The translations under genes and the position numbers were made by a program. Shown here piece by piece: positions 35,203-45,700 of a stretch of DNA of 64,000 nucleotides. The stretch is from assembly GCA_022496185.1 (NCBI GenBank), contig WTXG01000087.1, positions 82,930 through 146,929 on the forward strand. Direction: 5' to 3'. The DNA comes from Multifurca ochricompacta (taxonomy: Eukaryota > Basidiomycota > Agaricomycetes > Russulales > Russulaceae). The notes below the pieces were generated by a model that did not search any database, was not told the origin of the DNA, and worked only from the letters and a program-made list of their open reading frames with translations. Numbering within the stretch: the stretch's first letter is position 1; each line of letters begins with the position of its first letter.

Positions 35203-38200
35203 TAGTGCATGTCACGGGTCCGGGTATACCCACGGGTTTCATGCAGGTTTAGCCACGGGTACAGGTACGGGTATGGGTTTACCGACCCATCAGAAACCTG
35301 TACCCATACCATACCCATTATAGTAATGTAAAAAAAGCTTAGTCAGTAGTTTTACTTTTTTTTAAATGAACGAAAAAACAAATTGTAATTTTCAAACATC
35401 TGCTATGACAAACAACAAGTACAAAAAAAAAGCTTCTGGTGCAGCGAAGAAAACATGTACTAAATCCCTCCCTCAATCTCGAAAGGGATCCACTATTGGC
35501 AAATCTACAGCATCAAGTCGCACATCAACCCTGGCCTCAAGAGCTTCAATAACTTTGTCACAGCCTTCAAGACATGCAACAGTGGAGGAATCTGAAGATG
35601 AAGATGAGGCAACCAATGTTGGCAGTGTACTTGATGCAGATGGTGACAGGACCATGGAGCTGGTGGACAAGTCGGACAGTGAGAGTGAGGATGATGAGAC
35701 TGAATTGAGTAAAAAAAAAACCATTTTCATATTAGTCTCTCATAACGCTGATGTTTGACAGAACAACTGACCAAGGAATGGACAGCACCCATATATGCCT
35801 TCTTCAGGCCAGTTCCAATTGTTGAGTATGTTGAAGGCCGTCGTTGCCACACTTTTCAGTGTGCTGCCAATAGCTGCAAATCAAGGGGGGTCAGACGATA
35901 CCTGGATAAAGGTGATGCAAATTCAACCAGTAATATGCGCAAGCATGCAAGGAGATGCTGGGGTGCTGAAATAATTGCATCTGCCGACAATGCCAAAAAT
36001 GCAAATGACGTACGCAGCACAACAATTCAAGGCATATTGGATCCACAAACAATTACAGCCACATTCAAGCAACTGGGTAAAGATAAGGCCACCTTCTTGC
36101 ACAGGCAGCATACAAAGACCGAGTCAAGGGCAGAGATTGTGAGGTGGGTTGCGGAAAGCAAGAGACCTTTCAATATAGTCAGCGATCGTGGCTTTCAAAA
36201 TCTGATGAAGGCAGGAAGACTGGAATGTTACATACCTTCACCAGCAACTGTTTCACGCGATGTTAAGAAGGTCTTCACCAATGCACAAAAGTGCATTGCA
36301 AAGATGCTGCAGGAGCATGAAGGCACTCTCAGCTTTGCCACAGACGCATGGACATCACCAAACCACAAGGCATTTGTTGCAGTGACCGTACACCTGGAAA
36401 ACAATGGGGTACCACTATGCATGATTCTGGACATTGTAGAGGTGGCAATTTCTCACTCAGGTGTCAATCTTGCTGCCGCATTTGCACATATTCTTGAGGA
36501 GTTTGGGGTATCTGACAAGGTGTGTTAATATTATTAAAACACAAAGCAGGAGAAACTCACCTATATTTTCTAGCTCTTGTGCATAACTTGTGATAACGCA
36601 TCCCCCAATGACACAATGATCAATGAACTCAGTAACCTCATCAAGTCATTTCCTGGACATGCAAATCATGCACGGTGTTTCAACCATGTCATTGCTCTTG
36701 TTGCCAAGAGTTCAATTCGCCAGTTTGATGTCCCAAAAGGTCAAGCTGATGTGGCACTTGATGAAGCAGAGAGGGAGCTGAGAGATTTGGCGGAAGGAAT
36801 AGATATTGAGGATGAGATGATGCAGGGTGAGTGGGAGGCACCAGGCAATGACAATGATGAGGAGAATGGGGAGGGCTGGGTTGATGAAGTGGCCGCCCTT
36901 TCAATAGCTGACTGCAAGGAGCTTGAGGCAAATGTAAGACCTATAAGGCTGGTTTTAGTCAAAGTCAGTCATTTATTCAGCTTGTTATGTTTAGTTGGAC
37001 TCACCTGAATGCCATCATAGCTTCGTAAAATTGCCTTTGCCATTCTCCACTCTACAACCCTTCTCCTTCCCTTGTGGTTCCAAACTCTTGACACCTTGGA
37101 CCTGGACAAACAAAAAATGCCTCGTGATGTGACAACACGATGGAACTCCACATATGACATGTTGGAATTTGCAGTGAAATATTGGTCAGCCATCGACAAC
37201 ATCACTGGTGAGAAGTCAGCAAACCTTTGCAGGTATGAGATGGATGATGATGAGTGGAGGATTGCCATGCAGCTGCAAAACACGTTGAAGGTGTGTCAAT
37301 ATCCATTTTCGGAAATTAGTTCTCATCCCCATTGTTCTTTTCCTGGCATTAGATATTCAAAGACGCCACACTCTTTTTCTCCCGTTCAACCCCTAGTCTT
37401 GCAACTGTCATCCCTGCTATGGATCATATTGATGAAACCCTCACCAACAACTCTCTTGATCCTGAGCTTGAACCATCAATCCATGCTGCTCTTGGAATTG
37501 CCAAGAAAACACTCAATAAATACTATGATGCCACAGATCAATCAGAAGTATATCGTATTGCTATGGGTATGTCTTTACTTACTGCACCAGATGGTGCACA
37601 TCATTATTGCTTGCTTATTTTTCAGTCTTACATCCTCGCCACAAACTCCAATACTTTAAGCGTGCTGGTTGGCAGCCAGATTGGATCAAGACAGCTGAAG
37701 AGATAGTCAGAGCAAAATTCGAGGAATCATATGCTGTGCCAGCAGATGATGATACAGATATGTTGCCGCCTACAAGCACAAAAAAGGTATATTAGTCTAT
37801 TCAAAGTCTTGCCATTTGATACTCATCTATCTATAGGTACATAATATTTTTGATGACTTGCCTGCACTTTCTGCACCTGGGATTGCAGAACTCTGTGATG
37901 AGCTGGCACAATATCTCAGCACAGACCCAGAGCAGGTCAAAGATGTCTTACTCTGGTGGAATGACCAGAAAGCTTCATACCCCCATTTATCTCGCATGGC
38001 CCTTGATTATCTCTCAATTCCAGGTAAGTCCACTTTCTGTTTTCATATGCAATGTGCTATTACTGACTATCTCTCTTTGTCAGCTACCTCCACTGATGTC
38101 GAGCGTGTTTTCAGTCAGGGTAGGCTTGTTTTGTCACACATTCGGAATGGCTTATCAGCACAGTCAACACATGCTCTCCTTTGTCTTGGTGATTGGAGTT

Positions 38201-38450
38201 TATTAGGGTATATCAAAGACAAGGACATTACTGCTGTTAGAGTTCTGCCAGAAGTTCTAGGTGACGAGGAGGAACTTGAAGCTGGATGGGATTCTTTGGA
38301 TGACATGTAGGATTACATAGATTAATCAAATCACCTTCTTTTCTTTTTAATATTTATGATACCCATATGCATGCACCCGTATTTACATGGCCATACATGC
38401 ATAATAAAAGAGAATGTAAAGCCACCACTATGACATGATCACAATGTCAT
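35203..38450 (+). mobile_element. Autonomous hAT transposon hAT1
   Basis: Likely left terminus TAGTGCATGTCACGGGTCCG at 35203, followed by many ACGGGTA/TACCC motifs (35210-35310) that look like subterminal transposase sites; similar TACCCATA and ACCCGTA motifs follow the gene at 38360-38390. I could not find an exact right inverted repeat or TSD, so the right border (~38450) is approximate. Confidence 0.65.
35366..38310 (+). CDS. hAT-family transposase, intact
   Basis: Cut-and-paste transposase. Exons 35366-35708, 35762-36519, 36574-36963, 37021-37290, 37353-37566, 37626-37786, 37837-38023 and 38084-38310 sum to 2550 nt, giving an uninterrupted 849 aa, strong support for an intact gene. Order of parts: acidic Ser-rich N-terminus; BED-type zinc finger (CHTFQC...C...HARRCW); RNase H-like core with TLSFATDAWTSPNHKAFVAV, CITCDNASPNDTMINEL, HARCFNHVIALVAKS and DVTTRWNSTYDML; WQPDWIKTAEEIVR; and the C-terminal hAT dimerisation region LSIPATSTDVERVFSQGRLVLSHIRNGLS. 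All eight exons splice with GT...AG. In contrast with its surroundings it shows no CpG-type nonsense changes. Confidence 0.94.
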
Positions 38451-38807
38451 GTCACGAGTCACACACCCACATCCACGACACCATGACACCCACACCCACA
38501 GCTGCGGAAGCCAAGCTTGTTTCACTTGGTGATAAATGCAGTGAGCCCTATCCTTGCAAGCTATCTTTCTCTCTATTAATGGCCTACAAATTGAAGCTAC
38601 ACTTAGAGGTCTGTCATCTCCAAGAACAGTTGGAAGAGGAGCAGGAGATGGGTAGTCAATTGTCCGTTGGCAACTAATGGATGTGGATGTTTTGACAGTG
38701 GTTTGACCTTACACCCATTGAACATGACACAGGGTATGTTCACCATCACTTCTTCCCCTCACCAACCCCTTCACTTTCCCCCTCTTCTTGAACCTGTTCT
38801 CCTCTAG
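38451..38807 (+). other. Unassigned sequence after hAT1
   Basis: An 80-codon frame 38435-38677 (CSEPYPCKLSFSLLMAYKLK...HLQEQLEEEQEM) is protein-like and Glu-rich, but I recognise no family. It could be an exon of the host-gene debris that follows. Confidence 0.3.
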
Positions 38808-38880
38808 AAGGAACAATTATACGTTTCAGACCCACTGGCTCTCCACCACATCATCCTGAAGGAACAGCACATATATACCA
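38808..38880 (+). pseudogene. Cytochrome P450 exon fragment
   Basis: After a CTCTAG acceptor, the frame reads KEQLYVSDPLALHHIILKEQ, the N-terminal block of many agaric P450s (xQLYVxDPxALHHIxxKxQ). No haem-binding cysteine region is nearby, so only one exon is present. Identified by a short motif only. Confidence 0.45.
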
Positions 38881-38959
38881 AGACAGATATGCTCATCATG
38901 TATGCCCTCACATCCTTCAGAGAATTGAACATAATGCTACAGGGGAAACAAGCTCATAT

Positions 38960-39746
38960 TCGGAGAAGGACAACTATGCAGTTGCCACTGGCCTATTACT
39001 GTATGCTGGAATTACAGACTGGGTGAGTTTTTAGGATAACTTCATCTCATCCCAAAATGCTCACGCGGGCATGTCATGCCCTAGTTAGATGGTTTCCTGG
39101 CACACAAATATCAAATGACATCTATCCTTGGAACCATCCTTGATCCCGCTGCAGACAAAGCACTTGTTGGTACTCTTGTCATCACACTGACAATCCAAAG
39201 ACTGCTCCCTTGTAGGTTATCCATTTCTTGGGTGAACAAATTCCCTAGTCCTTACAACCAATCTTAGTTCTGCTAGCCATTGTTATTGTTGGCTGCGATT
39301 TGTTATTGTCCCTGTCTGCATTCTATATTCGACACACATCCCTTCCACTTCCGGTAAGCACCCCACATCATCCTCATGTCTCCAGCACTCAACTTGACGG
39401 TCATAGGAAAACTTTTCAACGCTACTGGGACTTTTTGATACCATCTGCAGAAGTGCGACCCACAACAATCAGCAAAGTCAATACAGCTCTTCAACTCGTC
39501 CTTATGGGCTCTACAACCATAAGCCCCCTTCTGCCTGGCATGGCTGTTGGTTTCGGGCTTTACCTTGAGTACTTGCAGTGAGTCATCTGCAACAAGACAC
39601 CTGGTATTGGTATTTACTGTGTGTGACGTAGATGGACTGTAGCCATGACCACAATTTGGAGTGGTCTATCTTACATATTCTTGAAAGATGCCATCCACAT
39701 CCTATCTAATGCACACCAACTTAGAGGACCACTGTCCAGTCTGTAG
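38960..39746 (+). pseudogene. Cardiolipin synthase (CDP-alcohol phosphatidyltransferase) fragment
   Basis: Mitochondrial inner-membrane enzyme family that joins CDP-diacylglycerol and phosphatidylglycerol. Exons: to 39022 (YAVATGLLLYAGITDW), 39085-39211 (LDGFLAHKYQMTSILGTILDPAADK...), 39268-39353 (LLSLSAFYIRHTSLPLP), ~39411-39581 (KTFQRYWDFLIPSAEVRPTTISKVNTALQL) and a last exon ending 39746. The catalytic pattern D-G-x2-A-R-x8-G-x3-D-x3-D is complete except that the Arg is His; another conserved Arg (GRD) is Cys. Both changes fit CpG decay. The splice phase around the third intron (39354-~39410) does not match, so the frame is broken. The 5' part is missing. Introns are kept, so this is a DNA-level copy, not a retrocopy. 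Confidence 0.75.
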
Positions 39747-40547
39747 ACTCCTCCTGTAATCACATGGGAGATTTGTTACTCACGGAGGGCATAGATGTGT
39801 AAGTCACACAGTGTAGCTCATCAACATGGATTGCGTCCTATCCTTGAAGGCTTCTTTATATACATCAAGAAACTGGTATCTTGTAAGTAATATTATATGT
39901 TAATAGATTACGCTATAGGGACATAGGCATAGGCATAGGGAGACAAATGTGGTGGCAAAGGTTCGGGCACTTATGTTAGACAAATGCCACCCATCCCCTT
40001 GGGGATAAAAATGAGAATGAGAATGGGATAAACATAAACTGAGACAAAGTGATGAACAAAGTTGAATGCCCATCCTTAAAATTATTTGTCGAAAGAACTG
40101 AAGACAGTGACTGGAGCGAATGACATGACTTGACATACATCCCGCCTTCACCCTCACCCCTCACCGAAATGTAATGAAATCAGAAAAATGATATATGACC
40201 TGGTTTCTTGACATGCCCTGATTTGACAAGGTGTTCGTTCTTCACACATGGCATGCAAAATGTTAAATCAGCCCATTTGCAACTTTTTGCCATTGGTTCT
40301 TTTTTTATGAATCAAGTTTCATTGATGCGCTTGCAAGGCTGTGCCTAAGTCGCATGGCTATCTAGTACAAAGGGTCCCCTAGTAGCTACTGTAAATGTAT
40401 TAGGGCATAGCCCCATCGAAAAACCCCCAGGGGGAAAAGTAAAAGTGATGAAGTTGGTTAGGTGGGGCAAGGGCAGGCTGTGATGCCATGTAGGTTCAGA
40501 CCGGCCACAACAGTGGGAGATGGGCATCCATTAATGCTATGCCCGGT
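39747..40547. other. Non-coding; probable LINE 3' tail at right
   Basis: 39747-40300 contains nothing I recognise. From about 40300 (poly-T at 40302-40308 on the plus strand) the sequence is likely the 3' untranslated tail of the minus-strand LINE fragment next to it. Confidence 0.4.
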
Positions 40548-40829
40548 CTAGTCTGGTTCAGGGGGTGGTATTGCAGTGTAAGGCTTGAAGGCTGTGCATG
40601 AGTTTTGGAGGAAGCATAGCAGGTCATCAAGGGAGTTGCTGTTGATGACCAAGTGTGCATATTTGAGGCAATGTGGCTCTCGCGATGGAGGGGGCAGTCA
40701 TAAAGGATGTGGGTAGTGGTGGCAGATGTGATACCATCACAGGAGCAAGACCTAGAGGAGGGGGTTAGTTTAGGTTTAAAGCGAATAGTGTACTCAGCAG
40801 TGAATGCGTGTCCAACTGCAAACCGTAGG
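40548..40829 (-). pseudogene. Non-LTR retrotransposon (LINE) C-terminus
   Basis: Minus strand reads LRFAVGHAFTAEYTIRFKP, then SCSCDGITSATTTHILYDCPLH, a CCHC-type C-terminal motif typical of Tad1/R1-like LINE polyproteins (GHxFxGEYxxRFxP...CxCG...THILxDCPLY), and, after a one-base shift, LDDLLCFLQNSCTAFKPYT ending with a TAG at 40550-40548. Cut at its 5' side exactly at the G1 LTR border. Confidence 0.75.
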
Positions 40830-41415
40830 TGTTACGTCCGGTGTGAGACATTCTGCACGACTTGTGCGACAGCTTTGTTCGTATGTTCAGATAAGAGACC
40901 AATAGGGCCTCTTGGAGTATGAATGGATGAGTCAAAGTCAATGGGGCTGTTCCCGAGTGACAATGTTAAGCGGAAAGTGCCCAAAGCACTGAGACGATCG
41001 AGTCAGAGGTTTCAAGGGGAAGTCCAGAAGACAAACACCAATGTATTCAATAAGTCGAGTCTGAGGTCTACATTGTAGTTACAGCGGACTTATATACGTA
41101 ATCGAATGGGTGTCTACGAGATAAGAGAACGGAGTCGTGTGGGCCCAAATATACGAAAGTGAAGGGCGTAAAGCCTAGCTTCTGATAGGGAACTAAGTAA
41201 GTGTCCGGTCGTACGATAAGGGATAAGAGATAAGGGAGAAGGAGTCAATCATAGACAAAGCGAGGCAAACAGAGACAAAGTCAATCACGGGGAAGGAAGT
41301 AAGGCACATGACGGATCCCATGATGGAGACGTGATCTGGTAGTGTAGGGTAGGCGGTAAGGAGGGGTCGTCGTTGGGTAGGAAGAAAAAGACAGGAAGAG
41401 ACGGGGTTCGTAACA
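40830..41415 (-). repeat. G1 3' LTR
   Basis: 586 bp. Preceded (in element sense) by the purine-rich AGAAGAGGGGGTGA, a good polypurine tract. Confidence 0.95.
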
Positions 41416-41446
41416 TCACCCCCTCTTCTGGTTCTAGCAGTCCCGG

Positions 41447-42646
41447 CTAGAAACGACTCGTACCGTCATCATCCTGTACCAGCTCCAGGTAATCGTCAGC
41501 TACATTACGGTCATCCATGCTGTATGATTCCAACTCTTGCGGACACGCATGGGTACGAAGGAACCCATATGGACCACGTTGGCCACATGCACGGCATAAG
41601 TCGTAGACGGGGCAGTTGATTTCTTTATGCCCAGTGTTATGGCGAAGGCACTTGCCGCACCAGCCCGATGGGTTGGTGATGGTTGGGGCCACTCCTACAC
41701 GTCGGAAGATACAGTATCTGCTCCAGTGGAGATTGCTTCGACAGTGTCGGCACCATTTGCGGTTGAGGGGACAGTTCCAGCTTATGTGATACTTGCTATC
41801 ACATCGCCAGCAGGTTTCCCCACGCGGGTTCTCATGCAAGCGTGGCATCTCCAGCCGAGTCGGCAGCAGCGTTGGGGCCGCACCCAAGGTTCGAGGGGGG
41901 AGGGGTCGTGCATAAGTGTCTGCGTACCTTTCAGCAATCGTCTGGTATGCATCCCCCGCTTCCAACCTCTTCCTGATGTCCACAATCTCCGACTCCAACT
42001 GGAACATCCCATTTGTCAGCCTTGCCATCATTTTTGCATGCTCCTTATATTGTTGGTTCAGCGTCCTCCTCAAGGTGATGCTCTTCCTCAGCCTCATGAC
42101 TTCTGCCTTCAAGCGCGGCAGTCTCATATCGTTCATCACCTCATCAATCGCGAAAGCGCGACAGTCTTCCGCAGCGAGGTGACCCAACTGTTCGTCAGTC
42201 AGCGTGTGATGGAGTCGACCTGTATACCTTTCCTCCAGGTAGACAGGTGCTCCGTAAACCGGCCCATCCTTCTTCATACACCCCGCCACATCCATCCCGC
42301 CATTGGTGTAATAGATATATTTGGCGATGGCCGTAGATCCGTCAGCCATTGTGATCTCCAAGGGGAAGTACATTGAAGAGTTGGGGTTGTTGGGGATGAA
42401 CGGGAATTCTGGGGCTTCGTCGTCGATCTCTCCATTGAGCAGGTCATTGGGGTGGGGGTCTTCGCGATGGGTGAAGTCATCGTTTGGGTTCGGGGATTGG
42501 TTTTTAACTTGGGTTTCTGCGGCTTCATAGTCGATGGGGGAAGAGGGGCGCGTGGAGGGGTGAGCAGAAGGGAAGGCTTCCACGGTCACAGTAGTGGCAG
42601 TGAAGGCGTCAATAGTGGCGGAGGCAGCGACGAAGGAGGAAGACAT
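41447..42646 (-). CDS. Gypsy third ORF: zinc-knuckle protein downstream of pol
   Basis: 399 aa, starting 71 nt after the pol stop and ending 31 nt before the 3' LTR, in the position where env-like genes occur in some elements. No signal peptide or membrane segment. N-terminal half: SSPIDYEA, an acidic HPNDL region, EFPFIPNNPNSSMYFPLEI, then the most conserved block AKYIYYTNGGMDVAGCMKKD and GPVYGAPVYLEERYTGRLHH. Middle: helical, likely coiled coil (~175-250). C-terminal: four metal-binding-like motifs, CWRCDSKYHISWNC and CRHCRSNLHWSRYC (both C-x2-C-x4-H-x4-C), CGKCLRHNTGHKEINC (x6 spacing) and CRACGQRGPYGFLRTHAC. Ends with an acidic tail. Related ORFs occur in G0, G2 and G3. Probably a nucleic-acid-binding accessory protein (inferred); I know no named family. 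Confidence 0.85.
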   Translation of the reverse strand: MSSSFVAASATIDAFTATTVTVEAFPSAHPSTRPSSPIDYEAAETQVKNQSPNPNDDFTHREDPHPNDLLNGEIDDEAPEFPFIPNNPNSSMYFPLEITMADGSTAIAKYIYYTNGGMDVAGCMKKDGPVYGAPVYLEERYTGRLHHTLTDEQLGHLAAEDCRAFAIDEVMNDMRLPRLKAEVMRLRKSITLRRTLNQQYKEHAKMMARLTNGMFQLESEIVDIRKRLEAGDAYQTIAERYADTYARPLPPRTLGAAPTLLPTRLEMPRLHENPRGETCWRCDSKYHISWNCPLNRKWCRHCRSNLHWSRYCIFRRVGVAPTITNPSGWCGKCLRHNTGHKEINCPVYDLCRACGQRGPYGFLRTHACPQELESYSMDDRNVADDYLELVQDDDGTSRF

Positions 42647-42717
42647 GTTAAGGTGTGGTTAGGACGTTGCTGGTGAAGTGTTGTTCTGGGGAAAAGTCTG
42701 GAGTTGGTCCCCCCTTT

Positions 42718-45700
42718 TTAACTGTTCTTGGGCGCTTGGGGATGTCGCAAATGGAACTCTGCAATCAGGTCCGGGGCAGAGATATCCCCGGCTGGTTCCC
42801 ACGAGTTGTCAGAGTCTGGGAAACCTTTCCACTTGATCAGGTAATATAACTTGCGCCCTCGGCCTTGTCGCTTGGAGTCTAGAATGCGCTCCACTTCCCA
42901 TTCTTCTTCGCCATCGATAAGGTCAGGCGGGGGTCTCGGGAAGTTCTCTCTGTGAATGGAGGTTTCCTTGTAAGGGGTCAGAAGCTTGGCATGGAAGACT
43001 GGATGGATCTTCCATTTCGGTGGCAGTTGCAATTCGTAAGAGACGTCTGACAGCTTCCTTGTGATTTGGAAGGGTCCGTGGCGTCGGGGCACTAATTTGG
43101 CCGAGGGGTGTGACATGTGAATATTCCTGCCCTCGAGCCATACCCAGTCATTGGTCTGATAAGGTGTGAATGTGCTTGGCTGTGCTGCCAGAAGCTGTTG
43201 CGCCTTTACCAGATTCTCATTGGCCAATTGCCGCAGCTCTTCCCATTGGCCGATTCGTTCGGTTACTGACGGGACATTGATGGGCTTCTCTGTCCATGTG
43301 GTGCGTGGAGTCCAGCCCATGATAAGGGAGAAAGGGGTGGATTTTGTCGTCCCATTGGGCCATGAGTTGTGAGCGAACTCTGCGGTCGACAACCATTCTG
43401 CCCAATCATCTTGCCTGCCGTTGCACCAAAACCGGAGATACTGTTCCAACCATTGGTTCATCCGCTCAGACTGCCCGTCTGTCTGTGGATGGTATGCCAT
43501 CGAGATATTCTGCGTGATGTCCAGCGCCTTGCATAAGGCTCTCGCAAATGCCGATGTAAAACGGGTATCTCGGTCAGAGATGATCCTTCTAGGGAGTCTG
43601 TAATGACGGTATACATGGTTCAGGTATAGTTTCGCCACTCCTTCAGCTGTGATAGTTTCGTTGCAGGGAATGAAGAGGGCCGCTTTGGAACAATCATGGT
43701 CTGTGATTGTAAGGATAGTGTCGAAGCCTTGTGATTTGGGCAGCTTGACGATGAAGTCCATGGCGATGGTCTGGAAGGGAGTCGATGTACTGGGAGTGAT
43801 GGGAAGCATTGGTGGGACTTTTGGGTGCATGTTCACCTTGTTCGCTTGACATGATGCACATCCTCGTACGTAGCTCTCAATGTCCTTTTTCATATTGGGC
43901 CACCAATAGTCTCTCTTGGCCAGGGCATAAGTGTTGGCAATGCCTGGGTGGCCAGCGGAGGGAAGGTCATGATGAAAATGGATCACCCCCCTCTTAATGT
44001 TGTCACCACCGGTGACAACGAGTCGATCCCCGTCCTTCCACCAAAGACCACTGATTTTCTTCAGATTGTGAGCATCGGCCCATGAAAGGCACAGGTCTTG
44101 GTTCATATTTTGGGAAACTTGTGCCCAAAGGTCCATGTCATGGAGACTGACGACGGCCGTCTTGGCAAACACCTCTTCTGGGAGGACAGTGATGTCGTTA
44201 TTGTCGTCTTCCCCTGTATGCATGTCTGGTCTTCGCGACAATGCATCTGCTCTAGCATTCTGACTCCCAGCAATGTGTTTCAGTGTGAAGTTATATTCTT
44301 CTAACTCCAAGACTTCTCGTGCTACACGCCGGCTGATCTTGTGGGGTTCCTTCCAGTATAAGAGGTTGGAATGATCAGTGTGAATGATGGTCTTATGAGG
44401 GGTGCCCGCCAAATAGGGTTGCCAGTGTCGCAACGCTTTGACTATGGCTAAAAGCTCCCTATCCCAGATGTCGTAGTTCCTTTCAGCAGGGGAGAAGGTT
44501 TCAGAGTAGTACGCCACTGGGTGGAGCACTTGTGCGGCATCTCTCTGATATAATACTGCTCCGTTCGCAAAGTGCGAGGCGTCCACCTCTACTTCGAAGG
44601 GGTGGTTCAGATCTGGTTGGATGAGTACTGGTTCTGAGCCGACGAGGTCCCTAATCTGCTCAAATGCCTGCTGCTGCGCGGCATTCCAATGCCATGGTAC
44701 GTCCTTTTTCAGTAGGTCATTCAGTGGTCGCGCTATGCCTGAAAATCCCTTGACGAATCGTCGGTAAAAATTACAGAATCCGATGAACGATCGGACATCT
44801 TTGACGCAGGTCGGCACGGGCCACTCCCGGATTCCCTGTACTTTTACGGGATCCATGCGTACTCGTCCTCCTTCCAAGATGACCCCTAGATATTCGACGC
44901 TCCGTTGTTCGAAGGAGCATTTAGCAGGTTTGAGGTAGAGGTCATGTTCATGCAGTATGTCCAGTACCTGATGTACATGGCGTCGGTGGTGGTCCAAATC
45001 ATCTGCAGTGGCTACTAGAATGTCGTCCATATAGACCACTACTTCTCCTGTGAGAATGAGATCGCGGAAGATGTGGTTCATCATGGCCTGGAACGTTGCC
45101 GGCGAGTTCGTGAGGCCAAAGAACATAACATTGGGCTCAAACAACCCTTGATTTGTTTTGAACGCTGCTTTGCATTGGTCACCTTCCTTGATCCTGACGT
45201 TGTTATATCCCCATCGCACGTCCATCTTTGAGAAGAGGGACTTATCCCTCATGGTGTCAATAAGTTCAGAGATGAGTGGTAGGGGGTACGCGTTTTTCAC
45301 GGTGTATGCGTTAATCCGCCGATAATCCTGGACTGGTCGCAGCTTGCCATCCTTCTTCTTGATGAAGAAGAAGGGTGAGGCGTACTGCGACTTGGATGGG
45401 CGAATATATCCTTTTGCCAGATGTTCTTCCAAAAATTCCGTCAATGCCACCTGTTCAGCCTGGGACAGTGGATAGATTTTGCAATCTATCGCTGCTGGCG
45501 TGTCAGGGAGTAAGTCTATGGTGTGGTCCCATGGTCTGGGAGGTGGAAAACGCTGGGATTCTTCCTCGGAAAACACCTTCCAATGCCGATGGTAGGTACT
45601 TGGCACTACATCGCTGTATGTCTTTTCTGCCTGCCCTTGTATTGCTTTTTGGGCTAGCTCCGATGCTTTAGTGGCGTAACAGCGTCCTGGGTCTTCCCTT

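Noticed and set aside
38435..38470. Right inverted repeat of hAT1 in ATGTCATGTCACGAG
   Set aside because: Only a partial match to the left end (TAGTGCATGTCACGGG), in the wrong orientation and without a TSD.
40707..40922. Plus-strand frame across the LINE/LTR border
   Set aside because: Crosses the LTR boundary and lies antisense to the LINE reading frame.
41627..42376. 249-codon plus-strand frame
   Set aside because: Antisense shadow of the G1 third ORF, which has the conserved motifs.
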